64,000 bases of DNA from Burkholderia anthina (lineage in GTDB: Bacteria; Pseudomonadota; Gammaproteobacteria; Burkholderiales; Burkholderiaceae), in assembly GCF_902498995.1 (NCBI RefSeq), contig NZ_CABVLY010000001.1, positions 248,001 through 312,000 of the forward strand. Reading direction: 5' to 3'. Shown here in pieces: positions 51,245-60,547 of the stretch. The position numbers and the translations under genes are program-made. The notes under the pieces are model-generated. The model did no database searches, had not been told where the DNA came from, and was given only the letters and a program-made list of their open reading frames with translations. Positions within the stretch are counted from its first letter, which is position 1. Every line of letters begins with the position of its first letter.

Positions 51245-52414
51245 ATGACATCCATTCAACCGATCGAATCGTCGACGTCGCTCGTCGAACAGCGCAACAC
51301 GGCCAAGACCGTCGCCATCGGCATCCTGACCGCGGCCCTCGTGATCGCGGCACCGATCGTGATCGGCTCGGCCGGCGGCAACTACTGGGTCCGCGTGCTC
51401 GATTTCGCGATGCTGTACGTGATGCTCGCGCTGGGCCTGAACGTGGTGGTCGGCTTCGCCGGCCTGCTCGACCTGGGCTACATCGCGTTCTACGCGGTGG
51501 GCGCGTATACCGCGGCATTGCTGAGCTCGCCGCACCTGACCACGCAGTTCGAGTGGATCGCGAATCTCGCGCCCGGCGGATTGCATCTGCCGTTCCTGAT
51601 CATCGTGCCGATCGCGATGGCGCTGGCGGCGACCTTCGGGATCCTGCTCGGTGCGCCGACGCTGCGCCTGCGCGGCGACTACCTGGCGATCGTCACGCTC
51701 GGCTTCGGTGAAATCGTCCGGATCTTCATGAACAACCTCGACCGTCCGGTGAACATCACCAACGGCCCGAAGGGGATCACGGGCATCGATCCGGTGCACA
51801 TCGGCGGCTTCAGCCTCGCGCAGACGCATACGCTGTTCGGCTTCCAGCTGCCGTCGGTCTACCTGTACTACTACCTGTTCGTGCTGTGCTCGCTGCTGGT
51901 GATCTGGGTCTGTACGCGTCTGCAGCACTCGCGTATCGGCCGTGCCTGGGCGGCGATCCGCGAAGACGAAATCGCCGCGAAGGCGATGGGCATCAACACC
52001 CGTAACGTGAAGCTGCTCGCGTTCGCGATGGGCGCGTCGTTCGGCGGCCTGTCGGGCGCGATGTTCGGCGCGTTCCAGGGCTTCGTGTCGCCCGAGTCGT
52101 TCACGTTCTGGGAATCGATCGTCGTGCTGGCCTGCGTGGTGCTCGGCGGCATGGGCCACATCCCGGGCGTGATCCTCGGCGCGGTGCTGCTCGCGATCTT
52201 CCCGGAATTCCTGCGCTCGACGATGAGCCCGCTGCAGCACGCGCTGTTCGGTCACGACATCGTCGATACCGAAGTGATCCGTCAGGCGCTGTACGGCCTC
52301 GCGATGGTGGTCATCATGCTGTACCGCTCGGAAGGCCTGTGGCCCGCGCCGAAGCATGAGGACAAGATCGCGAAACTGGCGAAGCGCAACAGCAAGAAGC
52401 CGGTGCGCGCTTAA
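51245..52414 (+). CDS. livM: Branched-chain amino acid ABC transporter permease LivM
   Basis: Second permease, 389 residues, about ten hydrophobic segments. Signatures are ALGLNVVVGFAGLLDLGYIAFYAVGAY (about 62-88) and the cytosolic EAA-like GRAWAAIREDEIAAKAMGI (about 237-255). The ATG at 51245 follows GGGGAGC by a few bases. Nineteen bases separate it from livH. Confidence 0.95.
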   Translation: MTSIQPIESSTSLVEQRNTAKTVAIGILTAALVIAAPIVIGSAGGNYWVRVLDFAMLYVMLALGLNVVVGFAGLLDLGYIAFYAVGAYTAALLSSPHLTTQFEWIANLAPGGLHLPFLIIVPIAMALAATFGILLGAPTLRLRGDYLAIVTLGFGEIVRIFMNNLDRPVNITNGPKGITGIDPVHIGGFSLAQTHTLFGFQLPSVYLYYYLFVLCSLLVIWVCTRLQHSRIGRAWAAIREDEIAAKAMGINTRNVKLLAFAMGASFGGLSGAMFGAFQGFVSPESFTFWESIVVLACVVLGGMGHIPGVILGAVLLAIFPEFLRSTMSPLQHALFGHDIVDTEVIRQALYGLAMVVIMLYRSEGLWPAPKHEDKIAKLAKRNSKKPVRA

Positions 52415-52437
52415 CCAACGGATAAGGGGATAGACAC

Positions 52438-53213
52438 ATGAGCGACAAGCAAATCCGACTGTCCGTGCAGGGCGTGAACAAGCGCTTCGGCGGGCTGCAG
52501 GCGCTGTCCGACGTCGGCCTGCAGATCCGCGAAGGCGAGATCTACGGGCTGATCGGCCCGAACGGCGCCGGCAAGACCACGTTCTTCAACGTGATCACGG
52601 GCCTCTACACGCCGGACTCCGGCGACTTCAAGCTGGACGGCACGAACTACACGCCGACGGCCGTGCACCAGGTCGCGAAGGCGGGCATCGCACGTACGTT
52701 CCAGAACATTCGCCTGTTCGGCGGGATGACCGCGCTGGAAAACGTGATGGTGGGCCGCCACGTGCGTACCAAGCACGGGCTGCTCGGCGCGGTGTTCCAG
52801 ACGCCGGCCGAACGCCAGGAAGAACGCGAGATCAAGGAACGTGCGATCGAGCTGCTCGAGTACGTCGGCGTGCTGCAGTACGCCGACTACACGTCGCGCA
52901 ACCTGTCGTACGGCCACCAGCGTCGTCTCGAAATCGCGCGCGCGCTGGCCACCGACCCGAAGCTGCTCGCGCTCGACGAGCCGGCGGCCGGGATGAACGC
53001 GACCGAGAAGGTCGAACTCACGCGCCTGCTCGACAAGATCCGCTCGGACGGCCGCACGATTCTCCTGATCGAGCACGACGTGAAGCTCGTGATGGGACTG
53101 TGCAACCGGATGACGGTGCTCGATTACGGCAAGGTGATCGCCGAGGGTCTGCCGCAGGACGTGCAGAAGAATCCGAAGGTGATTGAGGCATATCTCGGCG
53201 CAGGGGTGCACTG

Positions 53214-53214
<1 letters not shown>
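52438..53214 (+). CDS. livG: Branched-chain amino acid ABC transporter ATPase LivG
   Basis: 258-residue ATP-binding subunit. Walker A is GPNGAGKTTFFN (about 40-51), signature LSYGHQRRLEIA, Walker B LLALDEPAAGMN, switch His in LIEHDVKLVM. These are the LivG-type variants (RTFQNIRLF after Walker A). Its stop overlaps the livF start (TGATG). Confidence 0.96.
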
Positions 53215-53930
<716 letters not shown>

Positions 53931-53985
53931 GCGGGCTCGGCGGCGCGCGGCGGCGGATGCCGGGCGCGTCGCACACGGGCTTTCG

Positions 53986-54020
53986 AAAAGCTGTCACGGG
54001 ATGCCGTGACAGCTTTTTTT
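53986..54020 (+). terminator. Intrinsic terminator of livHMGF
   Basis: Stem AAAAGCTGTCACGG / CCGTGACAGCTTTT with loop GATG followed by a run of eight T residues, 56 bases after the livF stop. Confidence 0.93.
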
Positions 54021-54189
54021 TCGCGTCGCGCGATTCGAGCCGAACTTGTACAGGCGGGCGGGACTCCATTCGACTGTTGCGCCGCGCCCGCGGCGCGGGA
54101 ACGATGGCGCGGCCGCCCACGGTGGTCGCCTGCAAACCGACACACGGACCGTGCAGCATCGGCGGCCCGTCGGAACACGGAGAGCATGC

Positions 54190-54864
54190 ATGAGTCTGGA
54201 CTACGGTTTCGTGAAGGCGAAGGTGACGTCGGTGGCGAAGCTGAAGGGCTCGCCGCACGGCAGCGAGATCCAGTATCACATCCACCTGACGCTGGCGTTA
54301 CCGGGCGGCAACTGGGACGTCGCGATCAACGTCGGCACCAGCGACGCGGACGACTTGCTGAACTACAAGCTCGTCTACGATTTCCATCATCCGGTCACCG
54401 CGACGCTCGCGGCCGCGGCCGAAGGCTATACGGATCTCACCGGGCAGGCCGCGCTGCCGGCGCTCGACTATCTGCGCAGCGACATCCTGAACGAGACGGG
54501 CGCGTGGCGCGCCAGCGCGGTGATGGACGGCACCGAGAATCCGGAGCCGATCCCGTCGCTGTTGCGGCTCGTCAATGCCGCGCAGTCGCAGGGGCTCGAC
54601 GTCGTCGTGTTCGGCCGCACGTATCGGCAAGGCAACGGCATTCACGACACGCACATGAACCAGGGTTCGACGGGCTCGAACTACCTGCATCGCGCGGGCG
54701 ACGACCGCAACGATCACAACGACGTGTGGCAGGACGGCGCACTGATCGTGCGCGTGAGCGAGTCGCAGTGGGCCGCGTATTTCGCGGCGTTCGAGCAGCA
54801 GGCCGTGCCGACCGATGCGCTCGGCAATCCGTTGCCGGGCGCGGGGCCGATCACGCGCGGATGA
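54190..54864 (+). CDS. DUF2278 (YukJ-like) protein
   Basis: 224 residues, soluble, no signal peptide. The family is named after B. subtilis YukJ and is of unknown function. Recognisable parts are LDYGFVKAKV at the start, the IHDTHMNQG segment (about 151-159), HNDVWQDGALIV (about 176-187) and SQWAAYFAAFEQQ near the end. The conserved His/Asp/Asn set in IHDTHMNQG and DDRNDHNDVWQDG suggests metal binding or hydrolysis, unproven. It stands alone after the liv terminator and is convergent with the GNAT gene. Confidence 0.85.
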   Translation: MSLDYGFVKAKVTSVAKLKGSPHGSEIQYHIHLTLALPGGNWDVAINVGTSDADDLLNYKLVYDFHHPVTATLAAAAEGYTDLTGQAALPALDYLRSDILNETGAWRASAVMDGTENPEPIPSLLRLVNAAQSQGLDVVVFGRTYRQGNGIHDTHMNQGSTGSNYLHRAGDDRNDHNDVWQDGALIVRVSESQWAAYFAAFEQQAVPTDALGNPLPGAGPITRG

Positions 54865-54879
54865 GGGGGCTGCCGGCCG

Positions 54880-55335
54880 TCAGGCGGCCGGCAGCGTCTT
54901 GCCGAACGAGATGCGTTCCTCGACGCGATAGCCGAGCGCCGCATAGAAACGGCATGCATCGTCGTTGCCGGGCAGTACCTGCAGATTGATCTTCAGGCAG
55001 CCGCGCGCGGCGAGCGCACTTTCCGCATGTGCGATCAGCGTGCGGCCGATGCCGAGTCGCCGTGCATCGTTCGACACGCCGAACGAGTAGAGCCAGCCGC
55101 GATGTCCGTCGAAACCCGCCATCAGCGTGCCGACGACCCGCGCGCCGCAGGTCGCGACGAAGAACAGCTCCGGCTGCGTCGCGAGCTTCAACTCGATCGA
55201 TCGCAGCGGATCGCGGTGCGGCGGCGCGCCGGCTTCGTCGTACTGCGGGAACGCGTCGCGCCAGACCGTGAGCACGGCATCGGTGTCGGCGCGTTCGAAC
55301 GGGCGGATAGCGACAGCATCGGCGGCGGCATCCAT
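54880..55335 (-). CDS. GNAT-family N-acetyltransferase
   Basis: 151-residue acetyl-CoA-dependent acetyltransferase. The CoA-binding motif RRLGIGRTLIAHAE (about 91-104) and the following CRFYAALGYRVEE (about 128-140) are typical. The sequence resembles the YpeA group. Substrate unknown. It is 13 bases downstream of argD on the same strand, likely sharing its transcript. Confidence 0.88.
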   Translation of the reverse strand: MDAAADAVAIRPFERADTDAVLTVWRDAFPQYDEAGAPPHRDPLRSIELKLATQPELFFVATCGARVVGTLMAGFDGHRGWLYSFGVSNDARRLGIGRTLIAHAESALAARGCLKINLQVLPGNDDACRFYAALGYRVEERISFGKTLPAA

Positions 55336-55348
55336 CGCGGCGGTCTCC

Positions 55349-56533
55349 TTACAGTGTGTCGAGGACCGACCGCAGCATCGCCATCATCTGGTCGATCTCT
55401 TCGGTCGTCACGTTCAGCGCGGGCATGAAGCGCAGCAGGTTCGGGCGCGCCGCGTTGAGCAGCAGGCCGTCGGGCTGCATGTCGCGCGCCTTCTCGACGA
55501 TCTGCGGGCCGATGTCCTTGCCGAGCAGCAGCGCGCGCAGCAGGCCTTCACCGCGTTCGCCTTCGAAGCCGCGCTCTTCCGACAGTTCGAGCAGCTTGCG
55601 CTTGAGATATTCGCTGCGCGCACGCACGCCTTCGAGGAAGCCGGGTGCGACGAGCTGCGAGATCACCGAATAGCCGACCGCCGTCATCAGCGGGTTGCCG
55701 TTGTACGTGCCGCCCTGGTCGCCGGCCTCGAACACCGCGACCTCGGCCTTCGACAGCAGCGCGCCGAGCGGGGCGCCGCCGCCGATGCCTTTCGCGAGCG
55801 TCATGACGTCCGGCTCGATGCCCGACAGCTCGTACGCGAACAGCGTGCCCGCGCGGCCGCAGCCGCTTTGCACTTCGTCGACGATCAGCAGCAGGTTGTG
55901 CTGCTTCGTCAGTGCGCGCAGCGCCTGCATGAATTCACGCGTCGCCGGAATCACGCCGCCTTCGCCCTGGATCGGCTCGAGCATCACCGCGACGGTCTTG
56001 TCGGTGATCAGCTTTTCGACCGAGTTGATGTCGTTCAGCTCGGCCTTCGGGAAGCCCGGCACCTGCGGCGCGTAGATCGTGTCCCAGCCCGGCTTGCCGC
56101 TGGCCGACATCGTCGCGAGCGTGCGGCCGTGGAAGCTGTGGTCGAACGTGATGATTTCGTACGCGCCGTTCTTGAACTTGCGGCCCCACTTGCGCGCGAG
56201 CTTGATCGCGCCTTCGTTCGCTTCCGCGCCGCTGTTCGTGAAGAACACCTTGTCGAACACGCTGTGCTGCGTGAGCAGGCCGGCGAGCTTCGCCATCGGT
56301 TCGTTGTAGAACGCGGGCGACGGGTTCAGCAGCTTTTCGGCCTGCGTTTTCAGCGCTTCGACGATGCCTTCGTTGCAGTGGCCGAGGCTGTTGACGGCCC
56401 ATCCCTGGATGAAGTCCAGATAGCGCTTGCCCGTGTGATCGTAGAGCCACGAACCCTTGCCGTGCGTAAACACGATGTCGGGGCGGTTCGTGATGTACAT
56501 CAGCGAGTCGATCGGATAATCGTTCAAGGGCAT
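55349..56533 (-). CDS. argD: Acetylornithine aminotransferase
   Basis: PLP-dependent class III aminotransferase of 394 residues that makes N-acetylornithine in arginine synthesis and often also succinyl-diaminopimelate in lysine synthesis. Cofactor motifs are FTNSGAEANEGAIKLAR (about 97-113), the Asp in VDEVQSGCGR (about 220), the PLP Lys in MTLAKGIGGGAP (about 247) and GGTYNGNPL. CTGGAG supplies the ribosome binding site. Upstream is a 292-base gap holding a promoter, a short Arg-rich frame and an intrinsic terminator, described separately. Confidence 0.95.
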   Translation of the reverse strand: MPLNDYPIDSLMYITNRPDIVFTHGKGSWLYDHTGKRYLDFIQGWAVNSLGHCNEGIVEALKTQAEKLLNPSPAFYNEPMAKLAGLLTQHSVFDKVFFTNSGAEANEGAIKLARKWGRKFKNGAYEIITFDHSFHGRTLATMSASGKPGWDTIYAPQVPGFPKAELNDINSVEKLITDKTVAVMLEPIQGEGGVIPATREFMQALRALTKQHNLLLIVDEVQSGCGRAGTLFAYELSGIEPDVMTLAKGIGGGAPLGALLSKAEVAVFEAGDQGGTYNGNPLMTAVGYSVISQLVAPGFLEGVRARSEYLKRKLLELSEERGFEGERGEGLLRALLLGKDIGPQIVEKARDMQPDGLLLNAARPNLLRFMPALNVTTEEIDQMMAMLRSVLDTL

Positions 56534-56573
56534 GGCAGCAGACTCCAGCGGACGTTGAAAGGGAAACGGGCAA

Positions 56574-56599
56574 TAAAAAAGCCACGGAATGCCGTGGCT
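56574..56599 (-). terminator. Intrinsic terminator inside the argD leader
   Basis: On the minus strand AGCCACGG, loop CATT, CCGTGGCT, then six U residues and UAUUG. It lies 40 bases before the argD start with no visible promoter in between, so argD transcripts from upstream must read through it. That is the geometry of an attenuator. Confidence 0.85.
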
Positions 56600-56618
56600 G
56601 GTGGATCGAACAGCTTGT

Positions 56619-56650
56619 GCGTAACCGGTGAAGCAGTGTGGGGGTTACGC
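56619..56650 (-). promoter_or_regulatory. Inverted repeat spanning the leader-frame stop codon
   Basis: An 8-bp inverted repeat (GCGTAACC / GGTTACGC) with a 16-base loop. Its first arm covers the last codon and stop of the 27-codon leader frame. It lies between that frame and the terminator, so a ribosome finishing the frame would melt it. Confidence 0.6.
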
Positions 56651-56728
56651 GCGAGTCCGTGACGAGCCGGCGGCATCCGGGCGGAGCGGCGAGCGGCGAC
56701 GTCGGAGAGCGGACAGGAAGCGGTTCAT
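56645..56728 (-). CDS. Candidate Arg-rich leader peptide of argD
   Basis: 27-codon frame beginning MNRFLSAL, then RRRR at residues 9-12 (codons CGA CGT CGC CGC), with further Arg at 3, 16, 24 and 26, eight in all. It starts one or two bases after the predicted transcription start of a good promoter and has no Shine-Dalgarno sequence, so it would be leaderless. Position, Arg run, downstream hairpins and the argD target together suggest a regulatory peptide. Arg codons are common by chance at this G+C content, so coding status is unproven. Confidence 0.4.
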   Translation of the reverse strand: MNRFLSALRRRRSPLRPDAAGSSRTRA

Positions 56729-56735
56729 GTGCGCA

Positions 56736-56765
56736 AGCATAAGGCATCCCGCGCCCCACTGTAAA
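56736..56765 (-). promoter_or_regulatory. Sigma-70 promoter of the argD leader
   Basis: On the minus strand TTTACA (56765-56760), an 18-base spacer, then TATGCT (56741-56736). Predicted start is near 56730. The region belongs to the gap between the upstream reductase gene (ends 56826) and argD. Confidence 0.7.
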
Positions 56766-56825
56766 CCGCCGCGATGCCACGGATGTGACACGGCGGCGCG
56801 CAGCGGGCGCGCGGGTGCCCGGGAC

Positions 56826-57857
56826 TCAGACCGGATGCGCGAGATCGGCGGCGCTCGTGAACGAGTCCGCGTAGAACTCGTCGGCCGGCAGCGCGTGGTG
56901 CTGCGTGAAGTCGCGCTGCGCGGATTCGACCATCACCGGCGCGCCGCATGCGTACACCTGGTGACCGGACAGATCGGGCAGGTCCTCGATCACCGCGCGG
57001 TGGACGAAGCCGGTGCGGCCGGTCCACTGGTCGGCGTCTTCCGGTTCGGACAGCACCGGCACGTACTTGAAGTTCGGGATCTCGCGCGCCCACTGCTCGG
57101 CGAGCTCGCCGAGGTAGATGTCCTTCTTGCGGCGTGCGCCCCAGTAGAGCGTCATCGGGCGCGTGATGCCCGAATGCCTGACGTGCTCGATGATCGCCTT
57201 GATCGGCGCGAAGCCCGTGCCCGAAGCGAGCAGCACGATCGGCTTGTCGGAATCCTCGCGCAGGAAGAACGTGCCGAGCGGGCCTTCGAAGCGCAGGATG
57301 TCGCGCTCCTTCATCGCGCCGAACACGTGATCGGTGAACTTGCCGCCCGGCATGTGGCGGATGTGCAGCTCGATCGGGCCTTCCTCGTGCGGCGCGTTCG
57401 CCATCGAGTAGCTGCGGCGCGAACCGTCCTTCAGGATGAACTCGACGTACTGGCCCGCGAGGTACTGCAGGCGTTCGTTGGCGGGCAGCTGCAGCTTCAC
57501 GACCATCACGTCGTCGGCGCGGCGCTCGAGCGCGGCGATCCGGCACGGCAGCTTCTTCACCTGCACGCCGTCGACGCCGGCGATTTCACGCACGTCGATC
57601 TCGAGGTCGCACTGCGCCTTCGAGCAGCACAGCAGCGCGAGACCGCGCGTGCGTTCGTCGTTGGACAGTGCCGACGCGGCGTGCGGGCCCTGTTCGATCT
57701 GGCCCGACACGATCTGGCCCTTGCAGGAGCCGCACGCGCCGTTCTTGCACCCGTACGGCAGATGGACGTTCTGGCGCAGCGCTGCCGCCAGCACGGTTTC
57801 GTCCGACTCGACCTGGAACTGCCGGCCGCTTTGCTTGAGAGTAACGTTGAATGCCAT
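56826..57857 (-). CDS. CDP-6-deoxy-delta-3,4-glucoseen reductase-like ferredoxin reductase
   Basis: 343-residue flavoprotein with a plant-type [2Fe-2S] domain first (about 1-95; the cluster cysteines are in PYGCKNGACGSCKG plus LLCC). A ferredoxin-NADP reductase-type FAD domain follows (about 105-200, RSYSMANAP), then an NAD domain (about 205-335, LLASGTGFAPIKAI and VYACGAPVMVE). The name comes from AscD of deoxysugar synthesis, but such genes in Burkholderia usually lack deoxysugar neighbours, so it is more safely a general NADH-dependent electron-transfer reductase. It is divergent from the SDR gene. Confidence 0.88.
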   Translation of the reverse strand: MAFNVTLKQSGRQFQVESDETVLAAALRQNVHLPYGCKNGACGSCKGQIVSGQIEQGPHAASALSNDERTRGLALLCCSKAQCDLEIDVREIAGVDGVQVKKLPCRIAALERRADDVMVVKLQLPANERLQYLAGQYVEFILKDGSRRSYSMANAPHEEGPIELHIRHMPGGKFTDHVFGAMKERDILRFEGPLGTFFLREDSDKPIVLLASGTGFAPIKAIIEHVRHSGITRPMTLYWGARRKKDIYLGELAEQWAREIPNFKYVPVLSEPEDADQWTGRTGFVHRAVIEDLPDLSGHQVYACGAPVMVESAQRDFTQHHALPADEFYADSFTSAADLAHPV

Positions 57858-57963
57858 AGAACCAAATAGAACAAAATGTGGGGACCGTGCCTGTCGCGCA
57901 CGGCAGCTACAATGCAAACCCGTTGCGCGCCGCGCAACGGTGGCTACTGATTTCGCAACCAAC

Positions 57964-59001
57964 ATGATCGCGACTCGAATCCTGCGCCGGCCGCGCGTGC
58001 TGATCGTCGGCTGCGGCGACGTCGGGCTGCGCTGCGTCGCACAATGGCGCGACGCGCGCCGCAACCTGCGCATCGTCGCGCTGACGAGCCATCTGGGCCG
58101 CTGCGACACATTGCGCGCGGCGGGCGCGACGCCGATCGTCGGCAACCTCGATCGCCGGGCGACGCTCGGACGTCTCGCGGGGTTCGCCCGTACGATCCTG
58201 CATCTTGCGCCGCCGCAATCCGACGGTCGCGACGACCTACGCACGCGTGCGCTGATCGCCGCATTGTCCGTGCCTGCGAGGCGGCCGTTCGTACCGGCGG
58301 TGTCGTCGGTCGGCCGGCTTCGCACGCTGCGCGCCGCTGCCCGACAGGCTGGCGCGCCGGTTCGGGCAGCGCGTATTGTACCCGACGCCCTTCGTGCGCC
58401 GACGCTCGTCTACGCCAGCACGACGGGCGTATACGGCGACTGCGGCGGCGCGCGAATCGACGAAACCCGGCCGCTGCGCCCGGCGAATCCGCGTGCGTTC
58501 CGGCGCGTGTCGGCCGAGCGCCAACTGCGGGCGGCGACGGTGCGCGGCGTGCTGTCCGCGCGCATCGTGCGCATTCCCGGCATCTACGCGGCGAACCGGC
58601 TGCCGCTCGCGCGGCTCGAGCGCGGCACGCCGGCGCTCGACGCGGCCGACGACGTGTACACGAACCACATCCATGCGGACGACCTCGCGACGATCCTGCG
58701 CCGGGCAGCCGTGCGCGGCAGGCCGGCGCGCGCGGTGCATGCGTCGGACGACAGCGAACTGCGGATGGGAGAGTATTTCGACCGGGTCGCGCAGGCGTTC
58801 GGCCTGCCGCCGCCGCCGCGCATCAGCCGCGCGGACGCCGAGCGTCAACTCGAGCCGACGCTCCTGTCGTTCATGCGTGAATCGCGGCGCTTGTCCAATA
58901 CCCGGCTCAAGGCCGAATTGTGCGTGACGCTGCGCTATCCGACCGTAGACGAATTCCTTCAAACGCTCGCGCCGGGCGGCGCATCAGGTGAGCGCGGGTA
59001 A
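57964..59001 (+). CDS. SDR-superfamily NAD(P)-binding protein (YeeZ-like)
   Basis: 345-residue extended short-chain dehydrogenase/epimerase-like protein. The Rossmann motif is VLIVGCGDVGLRC (about 12-24), and the strand before the active site is LVYASTTGVYGDCGG (about 140-154). The active-site TYR-xxx-LYS is not clear, so catalysis is doubtful. Compared with YeeZ-like relatives there is an extra Arg/Ala/Pro-rich stretch (about residues 100-138) before that strand. The C-terminal part (TNHIHADDL) matches epimerases. Its last 18 bases overlap the small convergent membrane-protein gene. Confidence 0.75.
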   Translation: MIATRILRRPRVLIVGCGDVGLRCVAQWRDARRNLRIVALTSHLGRCDTLRAAGATPIVGNLDRRATLGRLAGFARTILHLAPPQSDGRDDLRTRALIAALSVPARRPFVPAVSSVGRLRTLRAAARQAGAPVRAARIVPDALRAPTLVYASTTGVYGDCGGARIDETRPLRPANPRAFRRVSAERQLRAATVRGVLSARIVRIPGIYAANRLPLARLERGTPALDAADDVYTNHIHADDLATILRRAAVRGRPARAVHASDDSELRMGEYFDRVAQAFGLPPPPRISRADAERQLEPTLLSFMRESRRLSNTRLKAELCVTLRYPTVDEFLQTLAPGGASGERG

Positions 59002-59172
59002 CGCTTCGATCAGCAGGAAGCACAGCAGCGCACCGATCAGCGCGCCAATCAGGTTCGGATGATATTTATGCTTCATGTGCATCGTGGCCAGCAGCCCGCC
59101 GATCACGATGGCGCCCACGACCGCGAACGCGATCGTCATGTACGAAAGTTCGAACGAATGGTCGATGTTCAT
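58984..59172 (-). CDS. Small membrane protein
   Basis: 62 residues with two hydrophobic segments (about 12-33 and 41-60) joined by a short basic loop (HMKHKYHPN), so an inner-membrane hairpin. No named family is recognised. A GGGGGACATC sequence precedes the ATG. It shares 18 bases with the end of the convergent SDR gene. Confidence 0.65.
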   Translation of the reverse strand: MNIDHSFELSYMTIAFAVVGAIVIGGLLATMHMKHKYHPNLIGALIGALLCFLLIEALPALT

Positions 59173-59276
59173 GATGTCCCCCTGCGTCGCTGCTCGTACA
59201 GCTTGTGATTTCAGTATAGCGGGGGAAGGCACGGCCGCGATGCGGCCGGACGTCGAACGATCGTGCGGATTTTCCC

Positions 59277-59993
59277 TTACAGGGTTTTGACGGGATTGCG
59301 CAGTGCTGAAAGGTCCGCTTCGCCGAGCCAGCGCCATGCGCCCGGCGCGAGGTCGTCCGGCAGCGTGAAGCCGCCGATGCTTTCGCGGTGCAGCGCCTCG
59401 ACGCGATTGCTGGCCGCGGCGACCATGCGTTTCACCTGATGATATTTGCCTTCAAGGACGGTCAGCGCGAGCGCGTGCGTGTCGCGCGCGTCGGCGGCGA
59501 CCGCCGCGATCGGCTTCGGCTCGCCGTGCAGTTGCACGCCGGCGCGCAGCGCCGCGAGCTGCGCGTCGTCGAGCGGGTGGCGCACGGTGGCGACGTAGGT
59601 CTTCGGCACCTTGCGTTTGGGCGACGTGTACGCATGCACGAACTGGCCGTCGTCGGACAGCAGCAGCAGGCCCGTCGTGTCCTGGTCGAGGCGCCCGACG
59701 CACTGCACGCCGCGCGCGACGAGCGGCGCCGGCAGCAGGCTGAACACGCTCGCGTGGTGCTGCGGGTCGCGCGAACACTCGTAGCCGGCCGGCTTGTTGA
59801 GCGCGAGATACGCGTGCGCGTGAAACGGCCATGCGTCGTCGTCGACCGTGAACACCAGACCGTCGGTGTCGAACGATGCGTCGGGGTCGATCGCGCTCGC
59901 ACCCGCGACGGTGACGCGGCCCGATTCGATCAGGCCGCGGCACTGGCGGCGCGAGCCGAAGCCCTGCGTGTAGAGAATGCTTTCGAGATCCAT
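59277..59993 (-). CDS. rsuA: 16S rRNA pseudouridine synthase RsuA type
   Basis: 238 residues. An N-terminal S4-like RNA-binding domain (about 1-55, LYTQGFGSRRQCRGLIESGRV) is followed by the synthase domain with catalytic Asp in GRLDQDTTGLLLLSDD (about 96-111) and TVLEGKYHQVKRM (about 183-195). RsuA modifies U516 of 16S rRNA in E. coli. A TAGAAT element ends nine bases before the ATG and there is no Shine-Dalgarno, so the mRNA may be leaderless. The upstream copC gene is divergent. Confidence 0.92.
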   Translation of the reverse strand: MDLESILYTQGFGSRRQCRGLIESGRVTVAGASAIDPDASFDTDGLVFTVDDDAWPFHAHAYLALNKPAGYECSRDPQHHASVFSLLPAPLVARGVQCVGRLDQDTTGLLLLSDDGQFVHAYTSPKRKVPKTYVATVRHPLDDAQLAALRAGVQLHGEPKPIAAVAADARDTHALALTVLEGKYHQVKRMVAAASNRVEALHRESIGGFTLPDDLAPGAWRWLGEADLSALRNPVKTL

Positions 59994-60107
59994 AGCGCGC
60001 GCATTCTATCAAGCGGTGCGCGGGCATCGGCGCGAATCGGTGCGCGCTGGTAAGCTGCCGGGACGTCGCGCGGAGCGCGATGCTCGTTCATTCTTCACGG
60101 AAAGTCC

Positions 60108-60482
60108 ATGCAATTCGACCCGCTGCTGTTCGGCCGCAAAGCCGCCGCCGTCGTGCTGACCGCCATGGTCTCGTCGGCGGCGTTCGCGCACGCGCACGTC
60201 GCGAACAGCGATCCGGCCGCGAACGCGGCGCTGGCCGCCGCGCCCGCTGCCGTCACGATCGATTTCACCGAGCCGCTGGAGCCGGCGTTCAGCTCGATCG
60301 TCGTCGTCGACGGCGAAGGCAAGACCGTTTCGAACGGCCGCGCGAACATCGACGCCGCGGCCGCCAGGCGAATGACGGTGCCGCTCGCCGCGCTCGGCAC
60401 GGGCGCCTATACGGTGAAATGGGTGGCGGTTGCGACCGACGGGCATCGCACGCAAGGGGCATACGGCTTCAGCGTGAAGTAG
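60108..60482 (+). CDS. copC: Periplasmic copper-binding protein, CopC/PcoC family
   Basis: 124 residues. A signal peptide (about 1-27, ending SSAAFAHA) leaves a mature N terminus beginning HVANSDPA, whose first His is the Cu(II) ligand in CopC proteins. A beta-sandwich follows, with VTIDFTEPLEPAFSSIVV and the closing YTVKWVAVATDGHRTQGAYGFSV carrying the second conserved His. The Met-rich Cu(I) site of PcoC is absent. No copD adjoins, so it acts alone or with a CopD elsewhere. Confidence 0.9.
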   Translation: MQFDPLLFGRKAAAVVLTAMVSSAAFAHAHVANSDPAANAALAAAPAAVTIDFTEPLEPAFSSIVVVDGEGKTVSNGRANIDAAAARRMTVPLAALGTGAYTVKWVAVATDGHRTQGAYGFSVK

Positions 60483-60547
60483 TGCCATGACGGTGGCAGG
60501 CACGTGCCGGGGCCGCCGTCGTTTCCATCCGACACGGAGCCTGCCGC

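Noticed and set aside
56736-56825. The argD leader terminator as the normal terminator of the upstream reductase gene
   Set aside because: It lies over 220 bases past that gene's stop and downstream of a separate good promoter; it could still stop reductase transcripts but that alone does not explain the layout.
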